Translations under genes and position numbers: made by a program
The notes under the pieces: model-generated
Seen by the model: only the letters and a program-made list of their open reading frames with translations
Database searches by the model: none
Told to the model about the DNA's origin: nothing
Assembly: GCA_022410635.1 (NCBI GenBank)
Contig: JAJVDF010000028.1
Location: forward strand, 3,523,962 to 3,587,961
Length of the DNA stretch: 64,000 nucleotides
Direction of reading: 5' to 3'
From: Tretioscincus oriximinensis
Taxonomy: Eukaryota; Chordata; Lepidosauria; Squamata; Gymnophthalmidae
Shown here: positions 33,281-45,428 of the stretch, one piece after another
Layout: every line of letters starts with the position of its first letter
Position numbering within the stretch: position 1 is the stretch's first letter

Positions 33281-35088
33281 AGAACATAAGAAAAGCCATA
33301 CTAGATCAGGCCATAGCCCATCTAGTCCAGCATTCTATCTGACACAGATGCCTGGCAGATGCACCTGGGCAGTCTGAACAGGGGAAAGCAAAATATGCAC
33401 CTATTCATGACTCCCTGCAAATGGTATTTTAGGAGTCCTTCCTGTTGCTCCATCCCGGAGGCAACATCCGGACATCCATCCTAGTACCCATTTATACCCT
33501 TGGTATCCATAAACCTGTCTAGTTCTGTCTTGAAACTATCCAAGCTGTTAGCTACCACTACCTCTTCAGGAAGTAAATTCCACAGGCCGATGACCCTCTC
33601 AGTGAAAAAATACTTTCCTCTGTCTGTTCTCACTTTTCTACCCATCAGTTTTAAGGAGTGCTCTCTGGTCCTAGTGTTTTGTGATAGAGAAAACATTTTT
33701 TCTCTATTTACCCTATCCATCCCATGCATGATTTTGTACACTTCAATCAGATCACTTCTCAAACAACACCTTTAGAGGCTGAAGGGCCCCAGACGTTGCA
33801 GCCTGATTTCATAAGGGAGGTGCTCCACACCCTTGATCATTTTTGTTGCTCTTTTCTGCACCTTTTCTAGTTCCAAAATATCCCTCTTGAGGTGTGGTGA
33901 CCAGAATTGAACACAGTATTCTAAATGTGGCCTCACCACAGAATTATAAAGAGGCAAAACAACATTTGCTGACTTGTTTTCGATTCTTTTCCTAATTATC
34001 CCTAACATGGAATTTGCCTTTTTTGCTGCTGCTGCACACTGGGTTGACATCTTCATCGAATTGTCCACCAAGATCCTTTTATCACTCAGTTACAGAATGC
34101 TTGGTTCCCATCAGTTGGTAGGAGTAGTTGGGATTCTTTGCCCCTATGTGCATGACCTTGCACTTGCTTAAATTGAAGTGCATTTCCCACCTGGGGTGCC
34201 TTACAATCATTTTCAGTTTTCAGTACCCTGAACAGTTTAGTGTCCTCAGCAAACTTGGATACTTCACAATTTAGCTTGACATCCAGATCATTTATAAATA
34301 TATTGAAAAGCAAAGGTCCCAATACAGGCCCCTAGGGTACCCCACTTCTTACCTCTTTCCACTCAGAGAACTGTCCATTTATTACTACCCTCTGTTTTCT
34401 ATCTTCTAGCCAGTTTCCAATCCAGCACAACGTCTGTCCTCTTATACCATGAGTGTGGAGCTTTTTTAGGAGACTTTGATGAGGGACTTTATCAAAAGCC
34501 TTCTGAAAATCTAGATCAACTGGATTCTCTTTATCCACATGTTTGCTAACACTCTCAAGAATTCTCGCAAGTTAGTAAGGCATGATTTACCTTTGCAGAA
34601 GCCATGCTGAGTTTCATTTAGCAATGCGTGCTTCTCCAAGTGTTTAGTAATTTTGTCCTTAATTATGGTTTCCAACACTTTTCCTAGAACTGATGTTAAA
34701 CTGATATGTCTATAATTTCCGGGATCACCCCAGGATCCTTTTTTGAAGATTAGTGTTACGTTATCTACCCTCCAATCTACTGGTACTATGACTGATCTTA
34801 AGGAAAATTAAATATTTTGCTTAGAAGTTCAGCAATTTCACATTTGAGTTCTTTAAGAATTCTTGGGCGAATGCCATCTGGCCCTGGGGATTTATTAGTG
34901 TTCAGCTTATTAAGGTTAGCAAGTACCTCCCCCCTTGTTATCTCTGTCCAGTTTAATCGCTCTGGTGTTTTTCCTGAGAATACTAAATCTGTTGTGGATA
35001 AATACCCTTTATCTTCTTTAGTGAAAACTGAAGCAAAAAAACCCATTTAACCTCTCTGCAATCTCCATGGTCCGACCTTCCTCATGTC
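33281..35088 (-). mobile_element. CR1 LINE, 1.8-kb 5'-truncated copy
   Basis: The 3' end is at 33281 (plus TTAAGAACATAAG) and the 5' truncation is near 35088. Minus-strand pieces in order: AERLNGFF, NKSPGPDGI (34798-35046), DFQKAFDKVPH (motif A, 34332-34538), GPLLFNIFINDL then KFAEDTKLF (34086-34322), and the C-terminal region to GINGY (33481). Frameshifts separate the pieces. The catalytic FADD is FAED here (about 34242-34253), so the RT is dead. Endonuclease region absent. Confidence 0.93.
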
Positions 35089-35114
35089 GCTACAACTGAG
35101 GAATAAAATAGCCT

Positions 35115-35244
35115 CAGTCATTGATTACATTCAAAAGTCAGAGGTTTTCCCTCCAATCAGTCATATTACTGGGTTCCTGCTTTTCCTGCTCAAAATGTAG
35201 TTCAGTCATTGGTTGCATTCAAAAATCAGAGGTTTTCCCTCCAA
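35115..35244 (-). repeat. tandem repeat, period about 88, LTR-like U3
   Basis: A 42-base segment starting CAGTCATTGATTACATTC occurs at 35115-35156 and again at 35203-35244 with few changes. The intervening block (CTGGGTTCCTGCTTTTCC) is the one seen at 32166-32200. Together the two sites appear to be the severed halves of one repeat interrupted by the CR1 and the GC-rich palindrome. Confidence 0.6.
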
Positions 35245-36848
35245 AACATCAACAGCTTTTGCAAATAGTCAAAATACTTAAATATATACATATATACATG
35301 ACATATGCTTATGACAGTAAATGCAGAAAGGACTCTAGGTTTTAACAAGAACTTTTCAAAACTCTCTAATGATTCTGAGAATGTGTAATATCAGCATCCT
35401 TTAACAATGCAATTTAGTTAAGAGGATGCTATTCAGAAATCAGTAGATAGTGTCTTATTTGAATTGATTCTAAACTTTCTTATCCAAAACGGAGCCGTAC
35501 TGTTAGAAGATGGGTCAGCATTGAAGAAATTCTAAGCTGTCTAGAAAGTCATATTGAATTCATTCTGGCCTTTTAGAATATACTTTTCACTCANTGGAGT
35601 TGTTAAGTAACTGTTGAAACAATTAGTGTATTTAGTTTCAACTGTGAAAATATTTGCATGTGAATGCATGTAGGTGAGAACAAACAAAGGTAGAAAGAAA
35701 TTGCATTATACATTTTTGATGAAATATATAGTATTATGTAAAATATTTCAATTTCTATTAAGAATGATGCAGAACATACTTACTCAAGTGTCAGTTGGAG
35801 AACTATATTTACAGCCATCAGTGGAAATCAGATTTTTCTATATTATGTACAAACAGCTTGTGCTAATTAGTGTGAAATTTAATTTGTTCTAATCAGGGGA
35901 AGGAAGTGCCAAAAGAACTTGTCATGTTAATTTGTGTTTTTCAGCTGGACTCATAGAGTTCACATGCACATACTCAAGCAGTGGCAAATATCGGTCCCAA
36001 GAAAGAACAATAGTGGCACAAAATCCTTGGCACACCTTAACAGCACATGACAGAGAAATGTGAAACATAAAATTTGACTAGTTAGGACACAAATTTCATT
36101 TAGTCATTGTTGGCTTTGTCCTCACAGCAAACTTGGNTCTTAGTTTTTCAGAAACTAAACACATTCTGTCTGTATTTTCTGCTATTAATATATACCCTAT
36201 CTTTATATGCATCAAACATGATGCTCGTTTTATGGCCCTGCTATCCTTGGTCTTTCTTACATAATTCATTGATGATTGATGATAGAAAGCAGATGATAAT
36301 AATGATAATGTTGGGATGGGGTTCCCCCATAAAATCCAATTTTTATGACAGCATCTGGAGAAATAGACTTGTATATGCATGTTCATGTGGCCTTCCCTTT
36401 TCCTGTTAGTCCCCAAAGAGCTACAAGACTCTCTTTCTAGATATATTAGATATATCAATAGATAGATATTTCTGTGGAGTGCTCTCCAGATGATTGTTAC
36501 ATCAGGAACATTCCACCTCATCTGCCCATTGACCTGGATTTTCATGACAGTACATTTCTTCAGGCATCATTTCAGGGTTCTTCATGACTCTATTAAAAAG
36601 CCTTTGTATGACATTCAGTAGTGGAACAAGCAGGTGCTCATAGGATACATACAGGCAGACATACAAGGGGAGGGAAAAGAGAAGCCAGTCAGGATAAAGA
36701 GGAGGGAGGGACCCCTGAAATATGCAATGTGATGGGAATATTACAGGTACTTAAAGATGGATCTAAGACTAGTTTATTCTGGATTTTTTGTTAAATTGCG
36801 GATTTTAGTAGTTCATCTGGAGGGAGCCTAGGTGTCATCTAAATGTAC
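35245..36848. other. unannotated interval
   Basis: AT-rich. The 149-codon minus frame at 36096-36545 has no recognisable domain and overlaps a plus-strand frame. Confidence 0.45.
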
Positions 36849-37095
36849 TTATTTTTATTTATTTGCACTTCTATACCACATTATACCAGAAGAGCAGCTG
36901 ACAATAAAATATACAGAATTTACATATTAAAAGCAACAGTGCTTAAAAGGGGGAGGGGAGTGTTGTTTCTTCAACCAAAGACCAGGTTCCTCTGTGGGCC
37001 ACTGTGTGAGACAGAATGCTGGATTTGATGGGCTGTGGCCTTATCCAGCATGGCTCTTCTTATGTTCTTATNTAGGTTAAAGAGGTGTGAGAATT
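36849..37095 (-). mobile_element. repeat 'R' copy interrupted by a CR1 end
   Basis: Matches 26441-26580: TTTTTATTTATTTGCAC, AGCAGCTGACAATAAAAT, then ACCAAAGACCAGG. The match resumes after 37072 with GGTTAAAGAGGTG. Between them lies the CR1 fragment described separately. Confidence 0.6.
36986..37072 (+). mobile_element. 87-bp CR1 3' terminus nested in repeat 'R'
   Basis: Contains CTCTGTGGGCCACTGTGTG, GACAGAATGCTGG and the terminus CTTCTTATGTTCTTAT. An extremely short CR1 insertion, consistent with early arrest of reverse transcription. Confidence 0.8.
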
Positions 37096-38968
37096 AAAGA
37101 GGTGGGGAGAAATAACAGTGTAGAGGCTCTTCCCCTTTCCTCGTTTTATTTATCTATTTCAGGTACATATATGTTGCTGGAACACTAAAGTTTTTGAAGT
37201 GTCCATGGTTTAAACAGTAAAGACGTTTTGGAGGCAATCATCATCATCNTCTTCATCATCATCATCCATCTACCTTACATCAATATTTCAAATACTTGGA
37301 TATTTCAGAGTAAAGCTTTGTCTGGGAGTGCTTTATTCAAGAATGTGAAATTATACTGAAATAAATAAGTGATATTTTGATGTAGTGTAAGTGTGCTTGT
37401 ATGTATGTAAGTATGTGTGCATGTCTGCATGTCTGCATATGCAAAAATCAAACATTGATCCACCAAAGTACTTGCTGGGAACCTAGCATATCAACTTCGA
37501 CATTAATAGCATTTGGGCTTCTTAAAAAGTCTCCATGGTTTTACTTTTTGGGGATTTGANGTTTTTTGGGTGGCCTGAAGACTTTAAAAGTTCATATGAA
37601 AAATTAGGAAAAGCAAATTTTGCCCTTAGTCCAATATTTAATTAATACTAACTTTGATGTTTAAATGTAAACATTCGTATTTCTCTAATGTATTAGAATG
37701 TGATCTACATATCATCATTATTATCTTCTTCCTCATCCTGTTATTGAGCAGTTCCTTTCCTGCACTCCTGATCATTTTTGTGCAAAAGCCTAAGCTATCT
37801 AAATAATACATTTCACGTGTTCCNTCCATTTGGAAATAGAAGAGGCTTTGACGAGGATGTTTTACTGCTGATAACATTACTTTCAGCAGTTCAGTGCCTC
37901 TGTTTATTATTTCCTCTAATTTCTGTTCTTGACACTTTACAAGACAATTTGGACACACTAAAATGTTTTCTCATAGTTTATTACCTTCTTTATTATAGTA
38001 GAATAACACATATAATGAATAACTTTTAAAATGTTTCTGGTTGGTGTAGACAATGGATGCTTTTACAACAGTTTATCTCCTAGTACCAGGAATGACCAAT
38101 GTTGCTAATTGCCCTGTGCAGATAAAACCAGAACTTTGTGGTGCTTAAGCTTTCTGGGATGCAGAAAATATTGGTGCATCTATATAGTTGCGCAAAAGAG
38201 CTGCTCCACGAATAGTACATTAAAACACCTTCATGACCCTCGGCCAGTACATTTACATGCAGCCTACATAAAACCTGAATGTGGACAAAAAGGGGGGAAG
38301 TTTCAGCTGGGGAGCACACCTTATATGTAACAGTATACTTTGGTAATCATCATCATTGACAGATATTTTATCTTGGGAACAGCAGGATATAAGTATTAAC
38401 AAACAAATTTAAGGAGAGAAATATGTTTATGCATCATTACCTCCTGTTTGTCAGGACAGATTAAATACCCAAGCACACACACACCATTCATATATACACA
38501 ATGACATATTGGTAGATCTATTAAAATTCATTTAATTAACATTACAAAAAGTAAATTTTACTGATTGTGCTAGTTGCCCATCTGTCCAAAGAGAAGTTAC
38601 GAACCATTCTATCTAAAGTTCTGAATGGTTTTAATGCAAGTAAAGCGTATTGTACATCCGACATGAATTTTTATTTTGATTCTTTTAGCACAAATGTTTA
38701 ATAATCCTGGTAATAGCCTGATGATAAATGTTTTCTGTGCTATGACCATGTGAATTAAAAATCATCTTTATGAGTTAGTTTAGTGAAATATTTATTTCAA
38801 ACTTTTGACTCTATGGAATACCATAGAATATATTCACCTGCAAGATTAGGGATCCTTCAGATGCAACTCTCAAACCAAATGCAAGCAGCTGTGCTATTAT
38901 TTTATTTAGGTACAATGAAATTTCTAACTTCCTCTTTTAAATATATGGCAACAAATGATGGGTTTTCA
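37096..38968. other. unannotated interval
   Basis: AT-rich, with a small CAT/ATC triplet run at about 37239-37267 and GTAT/CTGCAT repeats at about 37399-37438. Confidence 0.45.
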
Positions 38969-39202
38969 TGTGTCATTAGGGTTGCCATACGTCCCGGTAA
39001 ACCGGGACAAACCCAGTTTTGGGGACTAAAATATAGTCCCCTCCGGGTTTTAAGGTAAAATCCCGGCTTTTTACATTCCCCGATGCAGCATCAGGGAATG
39101 TAAAAAGGCCGGATTTTAAAGGAAAAGCAGCCGTCAGAGCTGACGGCTGCAGCACGCGCAACGCTTTCCGGGGTCCTGGGAGGACCCTCGGAGCGCGCCG
39201 TA

Positions 39203-39398
39203 GCTGCTCCTTTGCTAGAGGCTGGGTTTCGCCCTGCTCTGAGGCAAGCGCGCCAGCCCCAGCGGAGCAAAAACGCCTGGGTTTCTGACAGGAGAATAGC
39301 TCTGTTCTCCTGTCACAAACTCAAGCGTTTTTGCTCCGCTGGAGTTGGTGCGCTTGCCTCAGAGCAGGACGAAACCCAGCCTCTAGCAAAGGAGCAGC
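39203..39398. repeat. internal long inverted repeat of the hAT element
   Basis: Left arm starts GCTGCTCCTTTGCTAGAGGC and right arm ends with its complement. Scattered mismatches occur along about 93 bases per arm. Loop TAGCTCTG. Confidence 0.85.
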
Positions 39399-39403
39399 TG
39401 TGT

Positions 39404-39550
39404 GCACACACGCGTGCGTGCGCGCGCACACGGACGCTTGTAGTGAGAGAAGAGAGGTTCTGCCAGTCTCTCTACAAGCGTCTGTGTGTGCGCATGCGCG
39501 CGCGCACGCACGCCTGTTCATGTGTGCGCGCTCGCGCGCGCACGCACCCA
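39404..39550. repeat. alternating CG/CA purine-pyrimidine tract
   Basis: Runs such as GTGCGTGCGCGCGCACAC and GCGCATGCGCGCGCGCACGC alternate purine and pyrimidine. A short GACGCTTGTAG/CTACAAGCGTC inverted pair lies within. Confidence 0.75.
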
Positions 39551-39604
39551 CCCCACNCACGTCCCGGTTTGGGGATGCCAAGATATGGCAACCCTATGTG
39601 TCAT

Positions 39605-39933
39605 GTGCTCTCTTATTCTGTCTCTGAATGATCTATGTGAGTGAGGTTCCCTGCATAGGTATAGATAGCTCTTAGGCATCATTTCTTAAAGAAAAAAATA
39701 ACTCACTAAATCAATCGTACCCACATAGCTGATTCATTTACATCCAGCCACAATCATATGGGTTGCATCTTAGAAAAGAAACTCCAGTGCAACTGAGGTT
39801 TGCATCTATTATGTACCCAAGGAAATGGGGATTCAATTTGAATTTAAATAATCATGGCTAGCTACAAGAAATTATAATGAAGATAGCAGCATTATTACTT
39901 AACAGATCCTATGTGGGACAACAAAATGTTATG
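39605..39933. other. unannotated interval
   Basis: No recognised feature. Confidence 0.5.
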
Positions 39934-40278
39934 ATAAAAACAAAGGAAATTGTTTTTTCATCCAGAGGAACATCGACCTATGGAATTTACTTCCAGAAGA
40001 GGTGGTAATAGCTAGCAGCCTGGATAGGTTTAAGACAGAATCAAACAGGTTCATGAAAGCCAAGGGTATAAACAGCTACTAGAATGGATGTCTTGATACT
40101 GCCTCTGAGATGGAGCAACAGGCAGTATTCCTGAAATACATTTTGCAGTGCATCAAGAACAGTTGAAGATTTTGCATTTATCTGTTCCAGGTACAATTGA
40201 TGGGCCACTGTGTGAGACAAAATGCTGGACTAGATGGACACCAGTCTGATTCAGCAGGGCTCCTCTTATGTTCTTATT
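39934..40278 (+). mobile_element. CR1 3' end, divergent copy
   Basis: An in-frame piece reads CFFIQRNIDLWNLLPEEVV then SSLDRFKTESNRFMKAKGINSY and a stop, matching the CR1 C terminus. A decayed 3' UTR (GGAGCAACAGGCAG) ends in CTCTTATGTTCTTA at about 40277. More diverged than the 6-kb and 47-kb copies, so an older insertion. Confidence 0.88.
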
Positions 40279-42055
40279 AAAAATAAAAATAAATATATAC
40301 GCTGTCACATTTTGTGTGAAAAATTCTTTGCAAAAGCTATGGAAAACATATTTAGCAGAATGTATACGTGAAAAATATACAGTATGATAAATTGGAAGTA
40401 TTCAAATATTTAATTTGTATAATGAAAAGGAAAATAGGTTTCAGCAAAATATTTTTTTTCTAAAAAAACTCACCCGAATAAAAATTACCAATGACAAGAA
40501 CAGTTGCATAGTATATAATTTTAGTGTAATGTGCTTGCAGTAAATTATTAAAGTATTTTAACTTGGAAAAATTGCTCAGTTCTGCACTTTTTACAGCCAA
40601 AATTGTTGGCGTGGCCATCTAACATAATCTTCTTAGATATTCTGGCATGTTCTTTTCTTTTTTCTCTTTCTTATTTTCACATCCATATTTTTATTCTTCA
40701 TCTCATCTCACATCACAGTTCCCCAAACAGTAGTTCTATCTAAATAACAGCTGTTTTAGCATGGAACAGTGAAAGGAAATGGGATATTGCTTATTCACTT
40801 TTTGTGGCTATTACATACATCCTTAGAGTGCAGGAATGACATTTACATATGTGGCCATCATTTGTAGAACAGCTGAGATTTCTGGCAACATGTCAGCTTC
40901 TGAAAAGAGCTCCCAAAACAACAGAAAAGTCTTTACATCATAATGTCTCAGGCAGGAAGCATGCCATGCCTATGCTCTTTCCCACATGACACTTTGACAT
41001 CTGAGAGCTGTTTCAAGCTTCTGCAACACAGGGAGGCCCCATATTTTTAGATCTTTGGCTTAACCTAAAAGGGAACACCTAAAATTAGGGTATTTCTGTA
41101 CTTCCCACCTGTGGACTATTTCAGCTGACTCTTTTCCTTTGCAGCAGCCCAAAATTAAGGTGTCTGCATTTGAATGACTGTCCCATGACAGTAATCTACA
41201 AACCTCAAAGCTCATAAAAGCTTTGGAGTTGCTCTTCAAAAACTCAAGCACCCAGGAACAAGCAGTCCTGTCTTTAGAGTCCTTGAGGAGAGTCATTTTA
41301 GAGGTGTGCCTCGTTGCCCATCTGAAATCAGTCCCCTCAGTGAACTACTTACTATTCTGTGGTTTGATTTACTATAATGAAATTAAGGTGCAGCTCCTTT
41401 AAGACCTGGAGAGCAAGAGATCTGGTGATAGTGGGGGTGGAGCTAAAGTTGAGAGTGCTGAAACAGCTGAGANTTTTAGCTGGGAGTTGAATTTGGGTCT
41501 TGAAGTTGTACAGATGTATTTAAAGTGTTCTCTGTATGGAATGTTGTGTTAATAATAATAAAAGTTCAAAGTCTGCCAAAACACATTCTAAAAGAGTAGA
41601 AAATATAACTATCCTATACATACAAATTGCCTGGGATAGTAAGAATAAAGGGGTAGATCTGAGCTAGCAGTGTGTGCAGAACCTGGGAGACATTAAAAGG
41701 ATAAGTCCCTAACTGAACTCAGTCTTGTTAAGTTGTATCATTTGGATTTGGAAGTTNACTTTGCTGGATTTCAATAAAAAACTGTTTTTGTGTTTTAACA
41801 GTGTTGTCGGATTATTAAAATACAGTAAAGGGGACTCATTCATAGTTACATCACTCCAATGTATACTCAAAGGTATAAACCCTACTATATTATTTTATCC
41901 TATCATTATCTACACATATAAAATACATAAAGAGCTCGGTGCCTAACATATATTTTATTACCAGCTTCAAAAAAATAAAAGAATAAATCTATATAAATAC
42001 AATAATAAAAACCTAAGGGAAAAAGCTCAATTCCTTTCGATATCGCTACACTTAC
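40279..42055. other. mostly unannotated; weak LTR-like patch at 41394-41580
   Basis: A patch with GTATTTAAAG (about 41516) and AATAATAATAAAAG (about 41551) could be a short LTR remnant, but no ends or duplication are visible. The rest is AT-rich without recognisable content. Confidence 0.3.
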
Positions 42056-42755
42056 TAGTGTAGACAGATCTATTTATCTTGGACTTTGGTTAATCCAGAT
42101 GATGGANAGCCAAATGAAGCATTCCTGGAGAAAAGGGCACCATACAATTGATAATTAATTCATCCTACTTCTTTCTCCAGGAAAGCTTTGTTTGGCTCTC
42201 CATCCTCTGGATTTTACTATTTGATCTATACCATCTATATTTGATCTATACTATTTTACAGTTTTGTTGAGCTCCTTTATTCTTTTGAACCAATGACTGT
42301 TATTAAACATTTTGCATATTTATACAGTTTTTTTTCTATTCTAGTGTTTATTTGACATTTTTTCTATGTTTAAGTCCTTTGTTGAGGCTATCCAGGGTTT
42401 GTTACTTTTGTTATATTTTCTCCTGGTGTCTTTGGGATTGTTTGGTTTGTCTTGTCTATGAAAACTCATGTTGATTACTTTTTTCTTGCTAGTCACCAAG
42501 ACCCTTGGTGATTGTCAAAATCTACTATTCAACAGACCTGAACATTCCCAGTCCTGTCATTTTGACCCATTTTATTGGTGCATTAAAGCTTGTATTGCAT
42601 GGCAAAAATGTTTCCATAATTATTTGGAAACATCTGAAGAAGTAGTCATGTCTATGAAAGCTCATGTCACCTATCTTTCTCCTGTTAGTCTCCAAGTTCT
42701 ACAATATCCTTGCTGGGCTTTCTACTAAGACTAACATGGCTATTTCTTTGAAATC
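42056..42755 (+). mobile_element. Penelope-like relic with two arm copies
   Basis: The right end, GGCTATTTCTTTGAAAT (about 42737-42753), matches the complete end of the fold-back family. GTCTATGAAAGCTCATGT (about 42648-42665) with a preceding CATCTGAAGAAGTAG carries the core. A second decayed arm copy (GTCTATGAAAACTCATG) lies at about 42454-42470 in the same direction. At 42091-42133 and 42172-42214 there is also an inverted pair around CCAGATGATGG/CCATCCTCTGG. Body between is AT-rich, without an RT frame. Confidence 0.5.
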
Positions 42756-44960
42756 CATAATTTTTTATCAGCCTATCCTTGGACTGCAGTATTTGCCTTA
42801 TATGAATGAGTGTTAGAAATCTATTTTCATTAATTAACTTATGTAGATAAGCAGCAGAAGAAAAAAAACACCTTCAGAAATTTTAGCTTTCTTTACTGTC
42901 ATGTTTTGCTGAATATAATAATTATTTGTGGGTATTTTAACAGATGCTTAATAATTTAGGACTTCCAATTTATTTTTGACAAATTTTCACAGCAGCTCAA
43001 CTACTATGAAATGGGCAATAAAAATTTAACAGGGGGGACATAACATCTTCCGTTACTTAGCTGCGAAGAACAGATTTCCTCTTTTCCCCTATCTGTTGTA
43101 AAGCTAAACTGCTTATCTGTACTATTTTTTAAAAAGTAAGGCACACATATTCAGTGCTATCAAAGCGTTTTTATATGTAATCACCACTTTGCATCAAGTG
43201 ATAATAATATGTTGTGAAGAACAAAGTTGCATGTTTAGCATATTCTATGCATATGCCTGTAGAGGGAACAAAACACTATTACTTTTCAGGCTAAAGCTTC
43301 TTTAATTTCCTTCCATCCAACACATACCATATCCAAGGGGCATAAAACCTAATGTTAAGATAGTGAACCATAAAAATATCAAATATAGTGTAACAACTGT
43401 ATGATTACATTTACTATTGACGATAATATCTGATAAGTTAGTAGAAATCTATTTATTACAAAGAATCATGTAAAAAGGTTTTAAAAATAAGATGGTCCAA
43501 AAATATAGGGAGAGTGATAATTGATGAAACAATGTATTATTTAGTTGTGGTCCAATAGATGTCCATAGTGTTCTTATTATGACCAGTCTTGAGACAGAAA
43601 TACAAATTAATAAATCTTTTTCTTTTATTTGCGTTCTTCTTCCTTGGTTAAGCAGAGCCAAGAAAATTTGGGAGTTCTGGCTTCTGTGGTATGAAATTTC
43701 CAAATAATGATGGGTTTTGCTGAAAATTAACTAGTAACATAAAATAATTAATGCTACAAGATGTTTCTTGCTTATTTTTGTAGATAATGATTAAGAGTTT
43801 GATAATTTTGGAGTCATCTACTATTATATCATGTAAGAGTTAATTTTTTAGAAAAGTTGAAGGTCTTTATCAAATGTATCCTGACTGCCACCCCTAGCTC
43901 TCCCCCACCAAATAGAATCATTTCACTATTTTTAACATATCTGAATAAAATTTCAAATAGCAGTGAAGATCCCTTGAGTACATCTGCTATCAACATCACT
44001 TATTTGAAGCCTAGGAACAATTTTTCAATTGCTGGCCAAGTTAGTTTTGAACACTGTAGCTCCTCACAGAAATAAATCAAGAAAACAAATTTGTTTTATC
44101 TCAGCCATGCTGAAAATGAAACTTCAGTGCAGGAAATAATTGTTGTGATAAATGAAAAATGAGGCATGAGAATATATTGCAAGCATATTGAATATATAAA
44201 ATGTGTATTAACTTTCTGAAAAATCAAAAGACTAATTGCAACTGGATAGACCATTGTGCGATCAAATGTATTCATTTTAATAAGGAGGAACAGAGCTTTT
44301 GGGTTTGGTTTTGCATGATTACAATATAGAGTTTTTCAACATTTATCTTTGTTCCTGAATAGGTGCATTCACACATGGACCAGATCTGAATGTGCACAGG
44401 GGTGGCTGCAAGGATCTTGCATTGAAACTACATTGAGAAAGTTTCTCAGTTCTAAGGCTACTTAATCTATTGAATGCACATGCATGTATCAANCAAATCT
44501 GGATTTACTAATATGAATTTAACATTGTAAGTGCACAAAGGGCCTCAAAGGCCTCATTTATGTAACCATTTTCTAGTCAGATAAGCACGCAACAAATAAA
44601 ACTCACAATCTAAAAGCTATAGTGGATTTCACTCATTCATACCTACTTGCAAAATCTGCATGGAATGGTCAAGACATAATAACAAGGGAGTAAACATTGA
44701 GCATTCTCAGTATGCGTTTCTGGATTGTCTTGTGCTAGTGCCTTCTCAAGGTATCCTAGTAATCCCATAAAGGAAGGCAGGAAGGCTTCTCATCTCTGTG
44801 GTTGCAGGTATGATTATTTTAGAAAACATCAATAAAAGAATATTCCAGAACAAAGGACATTTTTTCTGGGGGCATTGTGAAAATTACATTAATATGTAGA
44901 GCAGAGTCATCAAGATGACACTACCATCGCACTAAGAAAAGCTTGTGTTGTCTATAAAAG
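42756..44960. other. unannotated interval
   Basis: AT-rich, no recognised repeat apart from a weak Penelope-like string GTCTATAAAAGTTCATG at about 44949-44966. Confidence 0.4.
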
Positions 44961-45245
44961 TTCATGTTGCTGCAGGCACAAAGGTGAGAGACTGTCATNT
45001 GAGAGATCGGGTTTCGAAGCTCTGTGTCAGACATGGNGAGGGTTGAGCACTTTCTTCTAGCCCATAGCTCTAGCCAACCCAGCTATTTGAAAGTAAGAAT
45101 TGCAAGAAACTAGATAACCTGACTGCAAGTAGATAAACGGGAAACATTACAGCCTGGGGGCAGACAGAATGTAAACCTTCGGACAAAACTAACTTTGTAA
45201 ACCCCTTTGGATCCCTTCAGGTGAGAAAAGCGGGTTATAAAAACC
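44961..45245 (+). mobile_element. composite SINE, copy 3
   Basis: B-box-like GGGTTTCGAAGCTC at about 45008, middle block CCAACCCAGCTATTTGAAAG then GAATTGCAAGAAAC, then TGTAAACCCCTTTGG and GAGAAAAGCGGGTTATAAA. Same architecture as 25.0 and 25.9 kb on the opposite strand. The head's A box is degraded. Confidence 0.7.
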
Positions 45246-45428
45246 CTCTTCTTCTTCTTCTTCTTCTTCTTCTTCTTCTTCTTCTTCTTCTTCTTCTTCT
45301 TCTTCCTACTACTACTACTACTTCTACTACTACTACTTCTACTACTACTACTACTTCTTCTTCTTCCTACTACTACTACTACTTCTACTACTACTACTTC
45401 TACTACTACTACTACTTCTTCTTCATTT
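45246..45428. repeat. compound microsatellite (CTT)n/(CTA)n
   Basis: SINE tail expanded to about 180 bases: CTT units first, then blocks of CTA alternating with CTT, the second half repeating the first. The 69-codon Leu/Thr/Tyr-rich frame is not a gene. Confidence 0.95.

Larger units (their letters stand above)
38969..39604. mobile_element. 620-bp non-autonomous hAT element, complete, 8-bp TSD
   Basis: The element (38977-39596) has perfect 13-base inverted ends tagggttgccata/tatggcaacccta. It is flanked by an exact 8-base duplication tgtgtcat (38969-38976, 39597-39604), as expected for hAT. The interior has several hairpins: about 39070-39105, 39127-39150, and two arms of about 93 bases (39203-39296 and 39305-39398) with an 8-base loop. 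At about 39400-39550 there are alternating purine-pyrimidine CG/CA runs with left-handed (Z-DNA) potential. No transposase frame. The minor reading frames across it are artefacts of symmetry. Confidence 0.88.

Noticed and set aside
39212..39631. 139-codon Arg/Ala/Cys-rich frame and overlapping frames
   Set aside because: It lies entirely within the hAT element's inverted arms and CG/CA tract; similar frames appear on both strands because of symmetry.
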